A stretch of DNA of 64,000 nucleotides from Lineus longissimus (GCF_910592395.1 NC_088313.1:3786501-3850500); one strand, 5' to 3'. Positions 9,562 through 20,997 are shown, counted from the stretch's first letter. Numbers and translations are program-made. Notes: a model not told the origin generated them from the sequence alone.

Positions 9562-9825
9562 ATGGAAAGTTCGGAGACCAGAAAGTACGTCATATCGCGA
9601 AAAAAAAGAAATATTCATCTGGGCATATTGCCCAAAGCTACCATCACACCAAGTTTTAGCCATCTAGCCCTAGCAGTGACGAAACGTGCTCCGCTATTAA
9701 CAGACGACGATGGACGCCGACAGACGAAGGATGCCACGGTAATATATAAGCTCCCCAGAGGTGAGCTAAAAGGCACGCAAAATTTAAAATTTCACAGAAC
9801 CGTGAAAAAAAATGGCTGTAAATAA
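9562..9825 (+). CDS. Small ORF with optimal start context, doubtful gene
   Basis: The ATG at 9562 sits in GCCACCATGG, the full vertebrate-type optimum, 20-130 bp downstream of the CCAAT cluster. The frame runs 87 codons with a basic N-terminal part (MESSETRKYVISRKKRN) and no known domain. Its 3' part overlaps a GACGACGATGGACGCC / AGGTGAGCT module that also ends the SINE-like repeat at 27943-28315, so at least the C-terminal half is repeat-derived. It could be a first exon, or a chance frame running into a repeat. Confidence 0.18.
   Translation: MESSETRKYVISRKKRNIHLGILPKATITPSFSHLALAVTKRAPLLTDDDGRRQTKDATVIYKLPRGELKGTQNLKFHRTVKKNGCK
9701..9771 (+). repeat. 3'-end module of a dispersed SINE-like repeat
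   Basis: GACGACGATGGACGCCGA is followed by an AGCTCCCC...GGTGAGCT hairpin and an A-rich run. The same order occurs at 28215-28315 (GACGCCGG, then CTCCCCAATGGTGAGCC). Such GACGGACG-type tails ending in a GTGAGCT hairpin are common 3' ends of invertebrate short retroelements. Confidence 0.5.
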
Positions 9826-10019
9826 TTCTGCGTCTACAGTGTCTTGTCTAACTGTTTGGAGCCAGCGCAAATCCCAGCTCAACCTCTTCCTCATCAAATA
9901 CCTTCAAAGTATCAGCTCAGGAGATTTATTCAATTCAGTTAATCAGTCTGCTGCAAGAGTCAACTTTGGGAAGCTGAAGGAGAAGATGATGGCCTCCATC
10001 GTCTACAAACTGGGTTGAC

Positions 10020-10640
10020 TAACCAAGAATAAAAAACACATGCGCAAGGATTTTGTATTCAGTCGCAGGATTAACCCTTCCATGGCCAAACGGACAAACG
10101 TACTGAGCGCAGACGTGAAGTTTCCTCTCGTGCAACTGTGTTTTTTTGTGAAGTATCCCTGACAAATTTGATCAATCTTTGTCATGTTCGGTGGAAAATT
10201 GATGGTAAAAATATTTCATTGACTGCCAACATCATTTTCAACATGTTCAAGGGTAAATGCCCACAGAATAAAACGATGAAAATTTTCACTCAAGCATGAA
10301 ATGACGAGTCCGGGTACATCACCAGGAAACCTAACCACGTCAAAAGAGCAATTTATCAAGGATTGAATATGCAATTTCTGTAGAAATCAGTCATTTTTTC
10401 AGCCACATGGTAAGGCTGAATGTCAGTTGGAGCGTATTTGTTATGCTGATGATCGAAAGGTTTTCCTTCGCATTCATGACCTGAAATCGATGTAGAGCCT
10501 TTCTGCATCGCATATTCCTGAAATGTTCGTGTGTGCACATATGTGTGTCGATCGCCTACATTATGGTAATCCCAGGAGATCAGAGCTTTCCTATTGTGAT
10601 TTGCAACTTTCCAAGAAATCTTGAAGCCATAGTTGGACTC
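10020..10640. other. No gene seen
   Basis: Ordinary AT-rich sequence. Only chance ORFs of about 60 codons are present, without motifs. Confidence 0.4.
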
Positions 10641-10650
10641 CCCTTCTCAG

Positions 10651-10892
10651 TGCCCCTGAATGGGCAGGAATCCAACTTGTTTTGTGCCGATAAATGGTAA
10701 GGATCCCAACTTGCTCCCCACCCCTAAATGGGCAGGAACCTTACTTGCTCTGTGCCCCCGAATGTCAAGCACCCAAATTGCTCCACGCCCCTGAATGGGC
10801 AGGAATAATTGCTCCATACCCCTGAATGGCAAGAACCCAACTTGCTCCATGCCCCTGAATGAGCAGGAACCAAATTTGTTCTGTACCCCTGA
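10651..10892. repeat. Minisatellite, 34-37 bp unit, seven copies plus a partial
   Basis: The unit is TGCCCCTGAATGGGCAGGAA followed by CCAACTTGCTCCA, repeated with variants at about 10651, 10688, 10722, 10757, 10786, 10817 and 10850. On the minus strand it stays open and yields a repetitive PFRGMEQVGFLPI-type peptide, but this follows from the repeat and is not evidence of a gene. Confidence 0.85.
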
Positions 10893-13654
10893 GAGTAGGA
10901 AGGAATGGGCCCGTTGCTCCCCTTTCTCTTCCTGAAGGAGAACATCAGAATGACACAATCTCTCATCATCATTGGATTTATAAGTTGATCACATTCAGGA
11001 AATCCACAACGAGAAACGATGATTGAATTTGACATTAAATCGATGGAACAAAGACTAACAGGATTTTGAATTAAACTTCAACAACGCTTATTCAAATGTT
11101 ACTCAAGCACCATTGAGACCCAAAATGAGAAGGATGGATGGAAATCTACAAGGCTGGCGACATCATACAGCTTCACCATCTTTTTAGGTTGTTAGTTGTA
11201 AAGTCCATCCTTAATTTGAAATTATAGTGACTCCGTTTGCCAATCTAAGAAACACCAGAACATCTAAAACCCATAGAATGGTAAATGTACTTGGAGGACA
11301 TTGTCAGCTCTGGTCTGCATGGCCTCCAAAAATATCTTACAAGATTTTTGGGTTTGATAGAGATTGGGTGTTCCTTAGATTGACAAAATGGAGTCACAAT
11401 AGTTAAAACTTAACAAAATGATAGCATCTCCTCCCCGACTAGATCAAGCAATGACATGAATGACCAATACATGTAGCTAATTTTCAGTAATCCTGCAGCT
11501 ATTCCCTGGACTGAAGCCCAACTACTTTAGGGTTAAAGACTGCATTACAATTGGATGAGCATGTCCAGACAAAATGGTGGGGGTCAGTGGAACAAGTCAA
11601 TTGTGTAACCGGGGTGATGAACAAGATGATACCCATTGATCGAATCATGCCCGCTTCAATCTACATCACTGACCGAATCTGGTTGGGGTTTTACCAGGGA
11701 GAGAGAGTAGTGGACTGGGTAACGTATCAAGACGACCGGAAAGAAATACGGCATAGACTGTGAATTGTTTGAATACCAGGTCAGCTGAGAATACATTGTG
11801 ATATGGCACGAGACTGCCTGACATTTCTATAGGATGATAATCCATCCTTTAATCTATCCGAGTAGAACACACTGTCTGTCCTTTGGCCTTTAAACCGAAT
11901 GCCAAACACCTGAATCTCACTTTATGAAATATAAAATTGAGCAAATACCAATTTGTTTGCAACTGATTTAATATTCAAGTGCTCTTTCCTTTACAGAAAT
12001 TCAATTTCCTATCCCATGATCACCTGAACACAATCACGTCAATTCAGAATGAAATCAGTAACAGGAAGAAAGTTAACTCAAATCTAAATGTCATGCCAGC
12101 TTAGCATACAGTCGCAGATGTAGAACTAGAGAAAGCTGTAGAATCTCTCTCAAGAACACAATGGAAATCTAATTAGGTCAGATTTTTTCCAGAAGTTGGA
12201 AAAAGGCATCATAAGGGTTCTTTTAACAACATCTGCAATGCACTTTTCGATGACAAATCTTAATTAAGTAATTTACAAAAACGTTCTGCAGCCAAATCTC
12301 CGGTTTCAGAGTATATGTTTAAACAGATGTTACAGTCGCAGAAAAAAGAACACCAACAAGTAATCAAGAGTAGTCTTTATTTACGTTGATGTGACTAATG
12401 TCCCAACAGAGACTTTGATAAGCAAGAAAATGGAACAATAAAGCCTTTTTAACCACTTTTCAGTACCAGTCGGTGGAAGTATATGCAGTTAGCAGTCCAG
12501 TACACAATAGATTTCCATCCCAATCCAATTTCATCCACAAAATATTCTGTACAATATCGGACTGCCAACTTTTACTGCCACCTTTTGGGAATAAAATTCC
12601 TCATTACGAGTTGAACCAAAGACCTCTCACCACACCCATGGTTCAAATTAGGACTCGACATGAACTGCACAAAGAAAAGATGCTTTGATTTAATTTCCGG
12701 ATAATTGTCATCCTGAAGAAATTGGGGGCTCTCACACAAAACCTTGAGACACTTCCCCTCATTCCCCCGATTTCCTTAGGAGGTGTAATGACCAGTGTCA
12801 GTGAACAGCACTTGAATTTTAAGCCCCAAAAAAGGATAAGAATACCAAAGATATTTTTATGGCTTTTAGAGCAATGCCAACTAATTTAAAATCGATCCTT
12901 CATATTTCTCGCACATCAGTTTGCCGTCTTATTCACGATACGCCAGAAGTACCCCAATCATGTCGGCTGGTAAAAATCTCAAGTCAGCTGCCGGAAATTA
13001 GCCTGGGTTTGAGGAAATGATTAGAAGATCATCCTCATCAACACCCTTTAAAAAAATTCATGCTCAAATCTATTTTCTTGACATTAAAATCAAATCAATC
13101 AGCAGAAAAATTTTAAAGTCTGCAGTTTTTTGTAGTACTAGATGACTGGCTGTGAAGTTCATCATGAGATATTCTCATTATGTACATGTACCAACATTCT
13201 TGTCTGGACTATTAATGGAAACATTTCTGAATGCACCTGCGACAAGTGAGCAAGCCGAAGACAAAAACATTACAGACAGAAATCGTTTAATGGTACGCTA
13301 AAAGACTTTCAAGACGTTTGTCCTTGTACCCTTGGGTTGATGCCAATAGTCTTTTCTAATTCTAGGTAAAGTTCACTACATATGGTCAAGAAGTTGAACT
13401 TGTCAAAGCAACACTCCCTAAGAAACATTACCAATTCGAGCACAAGCAGCTGTTAATGCCTGAGTTGCCAAGAACATGAAGAATGATAAAAAACTGACAT
13501 CACAGCTAAAGATACTGAAGTGCCAATGAGGCTTCAAGAGATGGAACGGAGCAGGGTTTTTTCTGAAGGCAATGAAGGAAAGAAACAAGAAGACATGTCT
13601 TAAACACATGTTTAACATGCAAGCAAATGACTGCAATCACATATCTATACTTAC
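10893..13654. other. No gene seen
   Basis: AT-rich sequence. The 70-codon frame at 11551-11763 (contains WWGSVEQVNCV) has no recognised domain or flanking splice pattern and is left unannotated. Confidence 0.35.
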
Positions 13655-13736
13655 AGTACACAGCATGGCCACATATATCTCCTTTTCCCAACCAAAAGGT
13701 GGAACAATAAACATTTGAAGCTGGAACTGTCTGTAC
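13655..13736 (-). other. Candidate exon with consensus donor
   Basis: On the minus strand an open segment encoding VQTVPASNVYCSTFWLGKG and DICGHAVY ends at the strong donor TACT|gtaagtatag. Possible acceptors are CCAAG|G at 13737 or TACAG|A at 13731, both with weak pyrimidine tracts. No family is recognised. The donor is good, the acceptor poor, so this may be chance. Confidence 0.18.
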
Positions 13737-14980
13737 CTTGGGGTATTGTTTTGAAGAAACTAAATAATTAAGCATGTTTAAAGAGTCAAACCGGTTTCAC
13801 TTGGGCAACGACAAATGTAAAAGGTTTGACATACCAATGTCGCATTCCTTACAGAAATAACACTACAGTAACTTTAGCTAATGAAGAGATTTGTCATTAG
13901 AATTAGTATAAGCAAGATGCAACCTGCCTATTCTGACTGAACTGAAAAGATCTTGCAATATCTTTGCTTGAAAATGAGTACCCAATCTTAGACCTAACAA
14001 AGGCAATGTGGACATTGGCCAAACTGTTGACAGTGACACGACAGTGCTGCCTCCAGCCATGAAGGTTCACAATCCGATGCAAAGGGATATATGAAACTTG
14101 TCCAGGCCTTCAGCAACCTTCAGATGATACTTTATACCCAAGGATGATCTTTCAATGGTAAGAAGACTCCATATCAGTCTCGACCAGATATCAGAAGCAA
14201 GAAAAGAAGGCTGGTTTCACAGGGCCAAAGGCTGAATTTTCAATACATTAATTCAGTCATTCGAGAAAGGCATGAATGCCTTGACACTGTGGGACTTGAT
14301 GTGGCTTGCCAGAGTGTTAAAAAAATGACATCTGATATATGTCTTCAGCCTTAAGCAAGCACAGTAGGAATAGTACCAACTATATCTAACTTGTCTAATG
14401 ATATATTGTATGCTGGGGTGTCCTTTCAATGGTAACAAGACTCAGTTGACTATCTTGAAAACAAGCATCAGATGAGAAGAATGAGAAGATGGCTGGTTTT
14501 CGGATGGCCGCAGGGCTTGCATTCTGAACAATCAGATCGCCTCCCATCATACCTCTAAAGTAATCCATGCCATTGATCTATATATTGTGCGCCTCTACAG
14601 TGCACCTCATCCAAATTGACTTAATTCTGTCATAATAAGTGTGCAGTATATGTATACGGTATGGAAACCAACATATGGTGGATCCATTTTTCCATGGCCC
14701 CTGTGCTACTAATATGAACTGGACTTCAAAACAACTTTAAAAATTGTTAACTAAAGGCTTAAACCTTGAAATGTATGCTCAGCTAAAATTTGACTTAGCC
14801 AATTTTTAAATGGAGGTAGACAAAATATCACTACTGGATTTTAATGGTGATGCATTTAAGTAGGTACAGCGAAAATGTCAAGGTTTACCGAATGTTTTCA
14901 TTTGTTTCAATGCCTGCAGAACAATAAGACAAAAAAAACAAAACAAACTATCCCTCCAGTTGACATCAAGTTGAAACCTC
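13737..14980. other. No gene seen
   Basis: AT-rich sequence with scattered chance ORFs and no clear repeat structure. Confidence 0.35.
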
Positions 14981-15068
14981 AAGGTCTTACAGTTACAAAC
15001 GCGCACCCATGTTGACAGATGGAGGGAAAGATGCCATTCTGAATAGTTACTTTACCAGCTCAGCTGAC
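14981..15068 (+). repeat. Dispersed repeat, copy 1 of 3
   Basis: The core words GTCTTACAGTTACAAA, GCACCCATGTTGACAGAT and CATTCTGAATAGTTA recur in order at 24481-24560 and 24769-24857, all in the same orientation. It is probably a fragment of a retroelement. Confidence 0.7.
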
Positions 15069-15737
15069 GATCTCAAGAAAAACCGATACAACTTCTATGC
15101 CTGTTTGGATAATTAGTCTGCTACAACAACTGCCGCTTACAAACATAATACAACAGAAACAGATTATCTCACTGAGCAAAAGTGGCAATTTTCATCATTT
15201 TAATGGGTTTTTAATGCACAATCTCAAACAAGAGAAATCCAAAATGTCCTTTTTTAACAAGAATACAAAACCTTTCAACATATTCAAAGTTGATCATGAG
15301 TTAATGGCATGATTGTGACGATTGCAAAGCTGTACTTTCGCTAAGCATCACTTATCTAAAGAGTAGATTACTACAAGGTTTTCCCTCGCACTATTTTTTT
15401 TTACTAATTGCAAAGAGTGATAAAGAATAGAAAATCGTTGAATTATTACATAAACACGATAAAATGTCAGCAATGCTCTTTGCACAACTCTAACCTGATG
15501 GATTACTCTTTCGTAAATATGATATTTTCAAGGGTATCATAAGGATTACTGAGAATTAGAATACGAGAATGCAAGGGAATCCCTGGCAGACAGCCTCATG
15601 TCTGACATTAAAAAATAAATCTATACATTTTTCTAAATCACCTGATTTTTCAATACTGTGAATTTTTATTTGAAAGCCAGACAACAAGATGGTGGTATTC
15701 TTTAACAGATAATGGAACCATGATAAAGATAATGGGT
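15069..15737. other. No gene seen
   Basis: AT-rich sequence. The 71-codon ORF at 15097-15312 has no motif and simple composition. Confidence 0.35.
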
Positions 15738-15847
15738 GATATGAATAAAGACTAGCAAATGCTTTTATCTAAAACTCCATGTACATTCACACCAGACCTT
15801 TCTGAACAAAATTGAAGTAAAAGCATTTGCTAGACTTTATTCATATC
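15738..15847. mobile_element. 110-bp hairpin MITE with 31-bp arms
   Basis: The left arm 15738-15768 (GATATGAATAAAG..TAGCAAATGC) and right arm 15817-15847 are inverted copies with two mismatches, separated by 48 bp. This is typical of a minimal foldback MITE. No target duplication was identified. Confidence 0.75.
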
Positions 15848-16979
15848 AGCCAATGTCTTGAAGGGCTGAAGCTTTTATGTGTTGAACCATTTCAGTTGTT
15901 AAAAGAGTAAAATAATCATCTGTCAGTTTAACCATTTCAGACCTGAAAAACCTGAATGATGCAAATCTTTGTATTCTAGTTCACCCGAATGATGCAATGG
16001 CTGACTACACGACTTGTCCACATTTTGAGATGAATCGAAATGTAAGTTATACTGTCTCATATATGTCATAGTGTTTTTCATTCTTTCCTAGGGCTGTGAT
16101 TCAAACTCTTATTACGCCAACTCCCTTACCAATGAAGCTAATAGAAAATTGCCAAGATGATTGAGGTATACATGATATGCATGAGACACGCACAATCCGT
16201 AGCTTGTCAATTAATAACAATACAAATAATTATTTCCCAAGACTATAATCTGCATAATGTATCAGATGGGCATCTGTAACTAGATCGACACTATTTCATC
16301 CCATGTTGACAAATATATACTATAAATCTGATGAAGAAATCTGCAAAAATGTACAAGAGGTTAAGTAATACATGTATTTAGCCAAGGTGGACCCTATCTC
16401 CCTGACAATAGTTGTCTCTGGCTACAAGGTCATGATGCAGAAAAGCTCTATCATCCTCACTTAAAAATCAATTTCTACCATACGCGAATATACAACAGAA
16501 GAAAATGGAGGTTGTTACAGCCAAACCGCAACCCCTCGGAGTCCCCCAAAAGGAAAGCACCCGACAAACTCATATCTTGGAAACCATAATACCAACCGAT
16601 GGCGAGCCGATAAAGGAACATGACATGAGTATTGCAGGCCTAACGATCCTAATTCGTACCAAGGGTCTATTCCCGCGGGGCTGGCTATCTAATTGACCGT
16701 TGACGGTCGACATAACAAGAAGATCAAGCGAAGGTTATTACGGGAGATAAAGAGATTTGTGGATGCAGGAATTAGGATTGGGACATGCCACATCATTGAT
16801 AGCAACGAAGATGCATCGAAAAGGATGAAAGTGGTCACTTTTTGAGATAATCCGAACAAAATGCCATCAGTCATGGAGAAATTTTTATCAGAGAATAAAC
16901 TAGCAATGTCTACAGTGTGCAACCACCTGTCAATGTTTCCCTGGGGTACAAAGCGGTGAAATGGGTACATAAATACATA
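15848..16979. other. No gene supported; 108-codon minus-strand ORF noted
   Basis: The minus frame 16689-17015 (contains FVPQGNIDRWLHTVDIASLF) is the longest non-transposase frame nearby. It overlaps the LINE 3' end and has no recognised domain. It could be chance or an unrecognised exon. The rest shows nothing. Confidence 0.25.
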
Positions 16980-17250
16980 CAAATACAAATAGCATTTATA
17001 TAGCGCAAAATCCAATTAGAAAAATTGCTCAGCTGCGCTTAACAAAAACACTGTTCAAATAGTTTGGTTTTTAATCATCTTTTGAACTCGCTGACGGTGG
17101 AGCTGTTGCGGGTGTTAGTGTCCAGCGAGTTCCATAATTTGTTGGCATAAACTGTAAAGCTTCTGCTACCAAAAGTCTCAAGGCGATACCTGGGAGTCAC
17201 CAACAACTCTTGGTTATCCGATCTCAGGGATCGCCCTGGGACATACGTAA
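16980..17250 (-). pseudogene. LINE (non-LTR retrotransposon) 3' end, C-terminus of reverse transcriptase
   Basis: On the minus strand the frame reads TYVPGRSLRSDNQELLV, then TPRYRLETFGSRSFTVYANK, LWNSLDTNTRNSSTVSEFKR, a stop codon, then LKTKLFEQCF. The order RSLRS...LLV.R..T.G.R.F...A...WN.L......S...FK..LKT.LF is the well-known C-terminal signature of LINE reverse transcriptases in many animals. It is followed by a short 3' end with GCGCTATATAAATGC and ATTTG repeats. Upstream the frame is lost, so this is a 5'-truncated, dead copy; one premature stop lies before LKTKL. The exact clade (CR1/L2-like or other) cannot be fixed from this fragment. Confidence 0.85.
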
Positions 17251-17585
17251 TTTCAGGTCAATTACCTTTAGGCCAAAATCATTAAGTTTTCATCTTTCTG
17301 CTTTTTGAGGGCATTCTGGGCTTGCGTGTTCAGCATGATCATCATCACAATGACCTGGAAACTCGTAATGAAATAAAGATGCATCATCGGGTATGAAACA
17401 CATGTCATTCCCGTTAACTATACTGAAGATACATCGTCTTCTTTAAGTCCTGTAACAATTTCAACTGCTACCAATATAGATGCTGAAATCGACACAAAGA
17501 TTTCAAGAAAACAATGTACTCTAGTATAGGTACCCGAAAAGACATTTGTAACATTCTCGATGATACATCTCTATTTCATGAGCAG

Positions 17586-17708
17586 TTTCCAGGAGACATC
17601 CTGATGATAACGACTGATGACATAGAATATCCTCCTCATTTGGAATTGACACTATACAATCATGTATATTGCTTTCATCAGCTAACAAATGTGTATGTAG
17701 CCAATTAG
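17586..17708 (+). other. Candidate exon/ORF with TTDDIEYP motif, copy 1
   Basis: After TTTCATGAGCAG| the open segment encodes FPGDILMITTDDIEYPPHLE and runs to a stop at 17706. A partner at 18100-18193 encodes the closely similar ILL-type TTTDDVEYPANPELA after another acceptor-like site. Conservation at the peptide level with several third-position changes hints at coding history. Alternatively both are parts of a decayed tandem duplication. No family is recognised. Confidence 0.25.
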
Positions 17709-17862
17709 TTTTATTCCTGATTTAGTATTAGTGATATATCTTAAGACAAAGTTCTGTTGTACTACAGAATATGAAACGGCCAGGGGCCATTGTGCTCACT
17801 GTCTAGATATTTGGTCGTTAGGAATTCATCCTGATTAAGAAATGTTCTACATGTATAGTACA

Positions 17863-18040
17863 TAGGTCAAACCAAAGTCGGTATGACATGTGATGTATCG
17901 TTGCTGGGAGTACCTACCATAAAAATATCATCGAAAAAACAACTCACAGATAAGCAACATATTGCACTTTTTACCTTTTTTAGCTTTGGCCTCCTGGTTG
18001 ATGAGTTAAGAATCAGATCAGATCGAAATTCAGTGATGTT
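17863..18040 (+). repeat. SINE-like dispersed repeat, copy 1 (partial)
   Basis: It starts TAGGTCAAACCAAAG, followed by GACATGTGATGTATC and TTGCTGGGAGTACCTA, and later TTTGGCCTCCTGGTTG. These words align in order with 27943-28123. This copy lacks the 3' GACGACG module. Confidence 0.65.
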
Positions 18041-18099
18041 ATGCAGATTCTCCTAGGTCATAAGGATGACATTTTCATCTCTTCTTCAACACATTTCAG

Positions 18100-18193
18100 T
18101 TTTCAAAGAATCTTCTTGACGACAACTGACGATGTAGAATATCCTGCTAATCCAGAATTAGCGATGAATATCTATCAGCCTAATAGTTTATGA
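18100..18193 (+). other. Candidate exon/ORF with TTDDVEYP motif, copy 2
   Basis: It is preceded by a strong acceptor-like tract (TCTCTTCTTCAACACATTTCAG). The frame encodes FQRIFLTTTDDVEYPANPEL and ends in a stop at 18191-18193. It parallels copy 1 at 17586. It could be an alternative last exon or a relic duplication. Confidence 0.25.
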
Positions 18194-18313
18194 GGAGCAC
18201 TTTACCACAAAGTGTAGTAGGGTGACTGTACTTTAACAAAGAAGTTTTCATGTCAACAAAATGTGATGCCTTTGATGGCTGATAGCAATATTCATCCTCT
18301 TTTTTTTCTTCAG

Positions 18314-18458
18314 CGTTCGCTCTACACTAGGTAGTGTTATTTTCCAGAGAGCATTCCTCTTCCAAGGAGGGATGAGTGTTTTTGCATGCTACTATGGTAA
18401 GGCACCAAATTGGTTTATTAGCCTTGTGACTCCGTCTCCAGCCAAGGGTCCAGTCCAG
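18314..18458 (+). other. Candidate internal exon with strong splice borders
   Basis: The acceptor CCTCTTTTTTTTCTTCAG| is followed by an open segment encoding VRSTLGSVIFQRAFLFQGG then MSVFACYY. Two donors are possible: TATG|gtaagg after 18396 and CCAG|gtgaga after 18458, with the frame open to both. The borders are the best plus-strand splice pair noticed by eye in the window. The peptide is not assigned to a family. It may belong to a long-intron host gene together with the two TTDD segments just upstream. Confidence 0.3.
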
Positions 18459-19007
18459 GTGAGAGACACCTGTTGCTCAATTGGTCTCAAACAACAATTG
18501 AGCAACGGGGCCCAGGGCATAAATATCATTTGCGGACAACACTCATGCATCCATCAGAAGAGAACGAAACCCATAAAACATGTCATCACTTCCTAAGAAT
18601 GCATCCTGGTAGCGACTGATTGATGCTGCTGAGCCAACCAGTTCTCCTCATTCACCTTAAATCACTCAGGCTATATCTACATCATTTATACTAATGTAGA
18701 GAGAGCACACATTTATCAATACTTGCCCCAACTATCTTGCCATCTATCCTAATGGCATGAGTCAAAGGTTGCAACACCAAGTATGAGCATCATCTGGCAA
18801 AATGACAGAATAGCAATTTGCTAACTGACCTCTTCGGATTAGTTTTTAAAGTGGAAAGGTCAAGTGCTTGTGAGCAAAGTACTTCCTTCCACCATTTAAA
18901 GACGAAAAAAAGAAAGATAACAGGTCGTTGCCATGGCAGAGTGAAAACCCTGCACTACATTTTAAAACATTGTTTAGAGATTCTGTGATGATACCTGACT
19001 ATGGGTA

Positions 19008-19160
19008 TACGGTAAAAAAGGTACAGGAAAAAAAGGTACAGGAAAAAAGGTACGGAAATAAAGGTACAGGAAATAAAAGTACTGGAAATAAAGGTACCGG
19101 AAAAAAAGGTACCGGAAAAAAAGGTACACAAAATGGCATAAATAGGTAAAAAAGGTACAC
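19008..19160. repeat. A-rich minisatellite, ~14-16 bp unit
   Basis: Some nine variants of AGGTACAGGAAAAAA or AGGTACCGGAAATAA are repeated head to tail. It is asymmetric, purine-rich on the plus strand. Confidence 0.85.
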
Positions 19161-19164
19161 AATT

Positions 19165-19776
19165 TTTTCAGAATATTAATCTCTTCAACTGGTTCAGACT
19201 CGGCCTATGTCTTAATCTTTTCATCTCGGTAAAATCCTTCACCCTCAGTAGTGCGGCTGCGGCTGCCTTCAACCAAGTGACAGTCCAAGATAGTTCTCCC
19301 TGCCAGCAGCGACCGAAGTCAGTCTCTGATCAATGCCGATTGCATCAGCACTGACAGCAAGAATTTGTTATTCAATGCGACTACTCGAGTGAAGGAAGAC
19401 TCGCTTCAGAGACCCCAGTGCATCAAAAGCATTTGAGCATGAATGAATATCCTCTTTTCTCCTGGGGTCTCGAGATTTTTCTCAGGATGACGACGACAAT
19501 CTTTAAGCCTATTCAAACTAACATTTTTAAGCCACTTACAGCAAACTGCAAAATTTTGACACCTCTTTACTTTTGCGATTTGTAAGCCTGTTGCCGATGT
19601 ATAGTAGCATTGTCGGCTAGCCAATGCCTGTTATTGGACTGCTGAAAACAACATCTAAGCAAGTGGCAGTACAGGTCAAATGCATTCTGCAGGAGTCTAA
19701 TCAACCCAATCTTCTTGATTGAGCAAAGAGCTAGAAACCACTTACACCAGAGATTAACATGTATTGCAGTTACAAA
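19165..19776. other. No gene seen
   Basis: Ordinary sequence between the minisatellite and MITE copy B. The minus ORF crossing into the MITE (19567-19860) is explained by the MITE itself. Confidence 0.35.
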
Positions 19777-20175
19777 AGCTGCGCTTACACCACGAAATAT
19801 TGGTGGACCAATTGCACTTACACCACCACATTGCCGCGACAAATTGGTTCGGCAATCCATTGCCGATACAAATTGCCGAGCGAATTTGTCCCATCAAGCT
19901 TGATGGTCCAAATTCGCCCGGCTTGTTAAAAGCTCGGCTTTGTCTTGGTGTACGCGCAAATGGATCGGCAAATAGCTAGTTAGATGGTTCGGCTCCAGGC
20001 GGCGCTTTCGAAATGGCGCTTTCTGCGCATGCAATTTATTGTTTGCGCGCCATCTGTTGCCGGATTTTATAACTAGCTGCAGTGCTGGTGTACGCGATAG
20101 GTGGATTTTCGATGGTGCGGCATTGGTTCCCGAACCAAGATTGGTGGTCCATTTTCAGGTGGTGTAAGTGCGGCT
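19777..20175 (-). mobile_element. ~399-bp MITE with internal palindrome, copy B
   Basis: This is the reverse-complement counterpart of 5331-5720. The ends are AGCTGCGCTTACACC on the left and GGTGTAAGTGCGGCT on the right. The 48-bp palindrome is retained at 19875-19922, with one arm altered (GCCGAG instead of GCCGGG). AAA flanks both sides (19774-19776 and 20176-20178), a possible 3-bp target duplication. Confidence 0.75.
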
Positions 20176-20997
20176 AAAGCCTGACAAACATGACAAACAT
20201 TTAGTAGACTTTATTCTGTTTGTTAAAACGCTGCTGGAGGAGGAATCTTTTTACGTGTCAATTGACATTTGGATGTCTGTGTTTACATCCCGAAGATGGA
20301 TGTTTGGCCTTTTCTTACATCTACGCTGTATATTTGCGAGTCTAGGATGTGCAGAATCAAATGTTTATTGAATGACCTAAGGGTATAGAAAAAGAGTCAA
20401 TATACAAACTGAGCCATGCATATTCAACAGGTTGTTAGCAAGAAAATTGACATTCCTAACTACATATTTCTCAGTAAAAGAAACTAATCACACTCATCTT
20501 GCTATATCGGTAATTGAAAGAATTTAAATGAAAATTAAAGACTTAAGGTAACAGCAATGAAGCCTGAAGGTTTTCTAAGTTTGTTTCGTTTTGCTTGCTT
20601 GGCATTCTTCATCAGCTTGAACAATTCCTCATCTTCTTCAATTCAGCAATCGATGAATTTGGCCTGAGGTAGAGTCCACGCAAGCAACTCATGTTTCTCA
20701 TTTGATCGAGTCCTTTACTTGTCCTGGCATAGACATGTACGCCAGATACAAGGAACCTCGATTTTAAATCTCATTCGCAGGACTGTGAAGAGTCAGGAAT
20801 TTTATATCCATGAAAGCCACTCCAGTTCATCCAGAAATACAATCCTGGTACTCTCGGGATCCAACGTGAGGCCTAATTGCATGGTAGCCATGCAGTAGTG
20901 TTAACCACCAGGCTTTGAAGCTCCTCTGACTCGAACAATCAGAAGAGCTCATTTCCTTAAAATTTCTTGTCTCAGTTTTTCTTTGTGGCTAGTGTTC
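20176..20997. other. No gene seen
   Basis: AT-rich sequence with chance ORFs only. Confidence 0.35.

Noticed and set aside
10651-10892. Tandem array considered as CRISPR-like
   Set aside because: The units abut directly with no unique spacers, and the genome context is animal.
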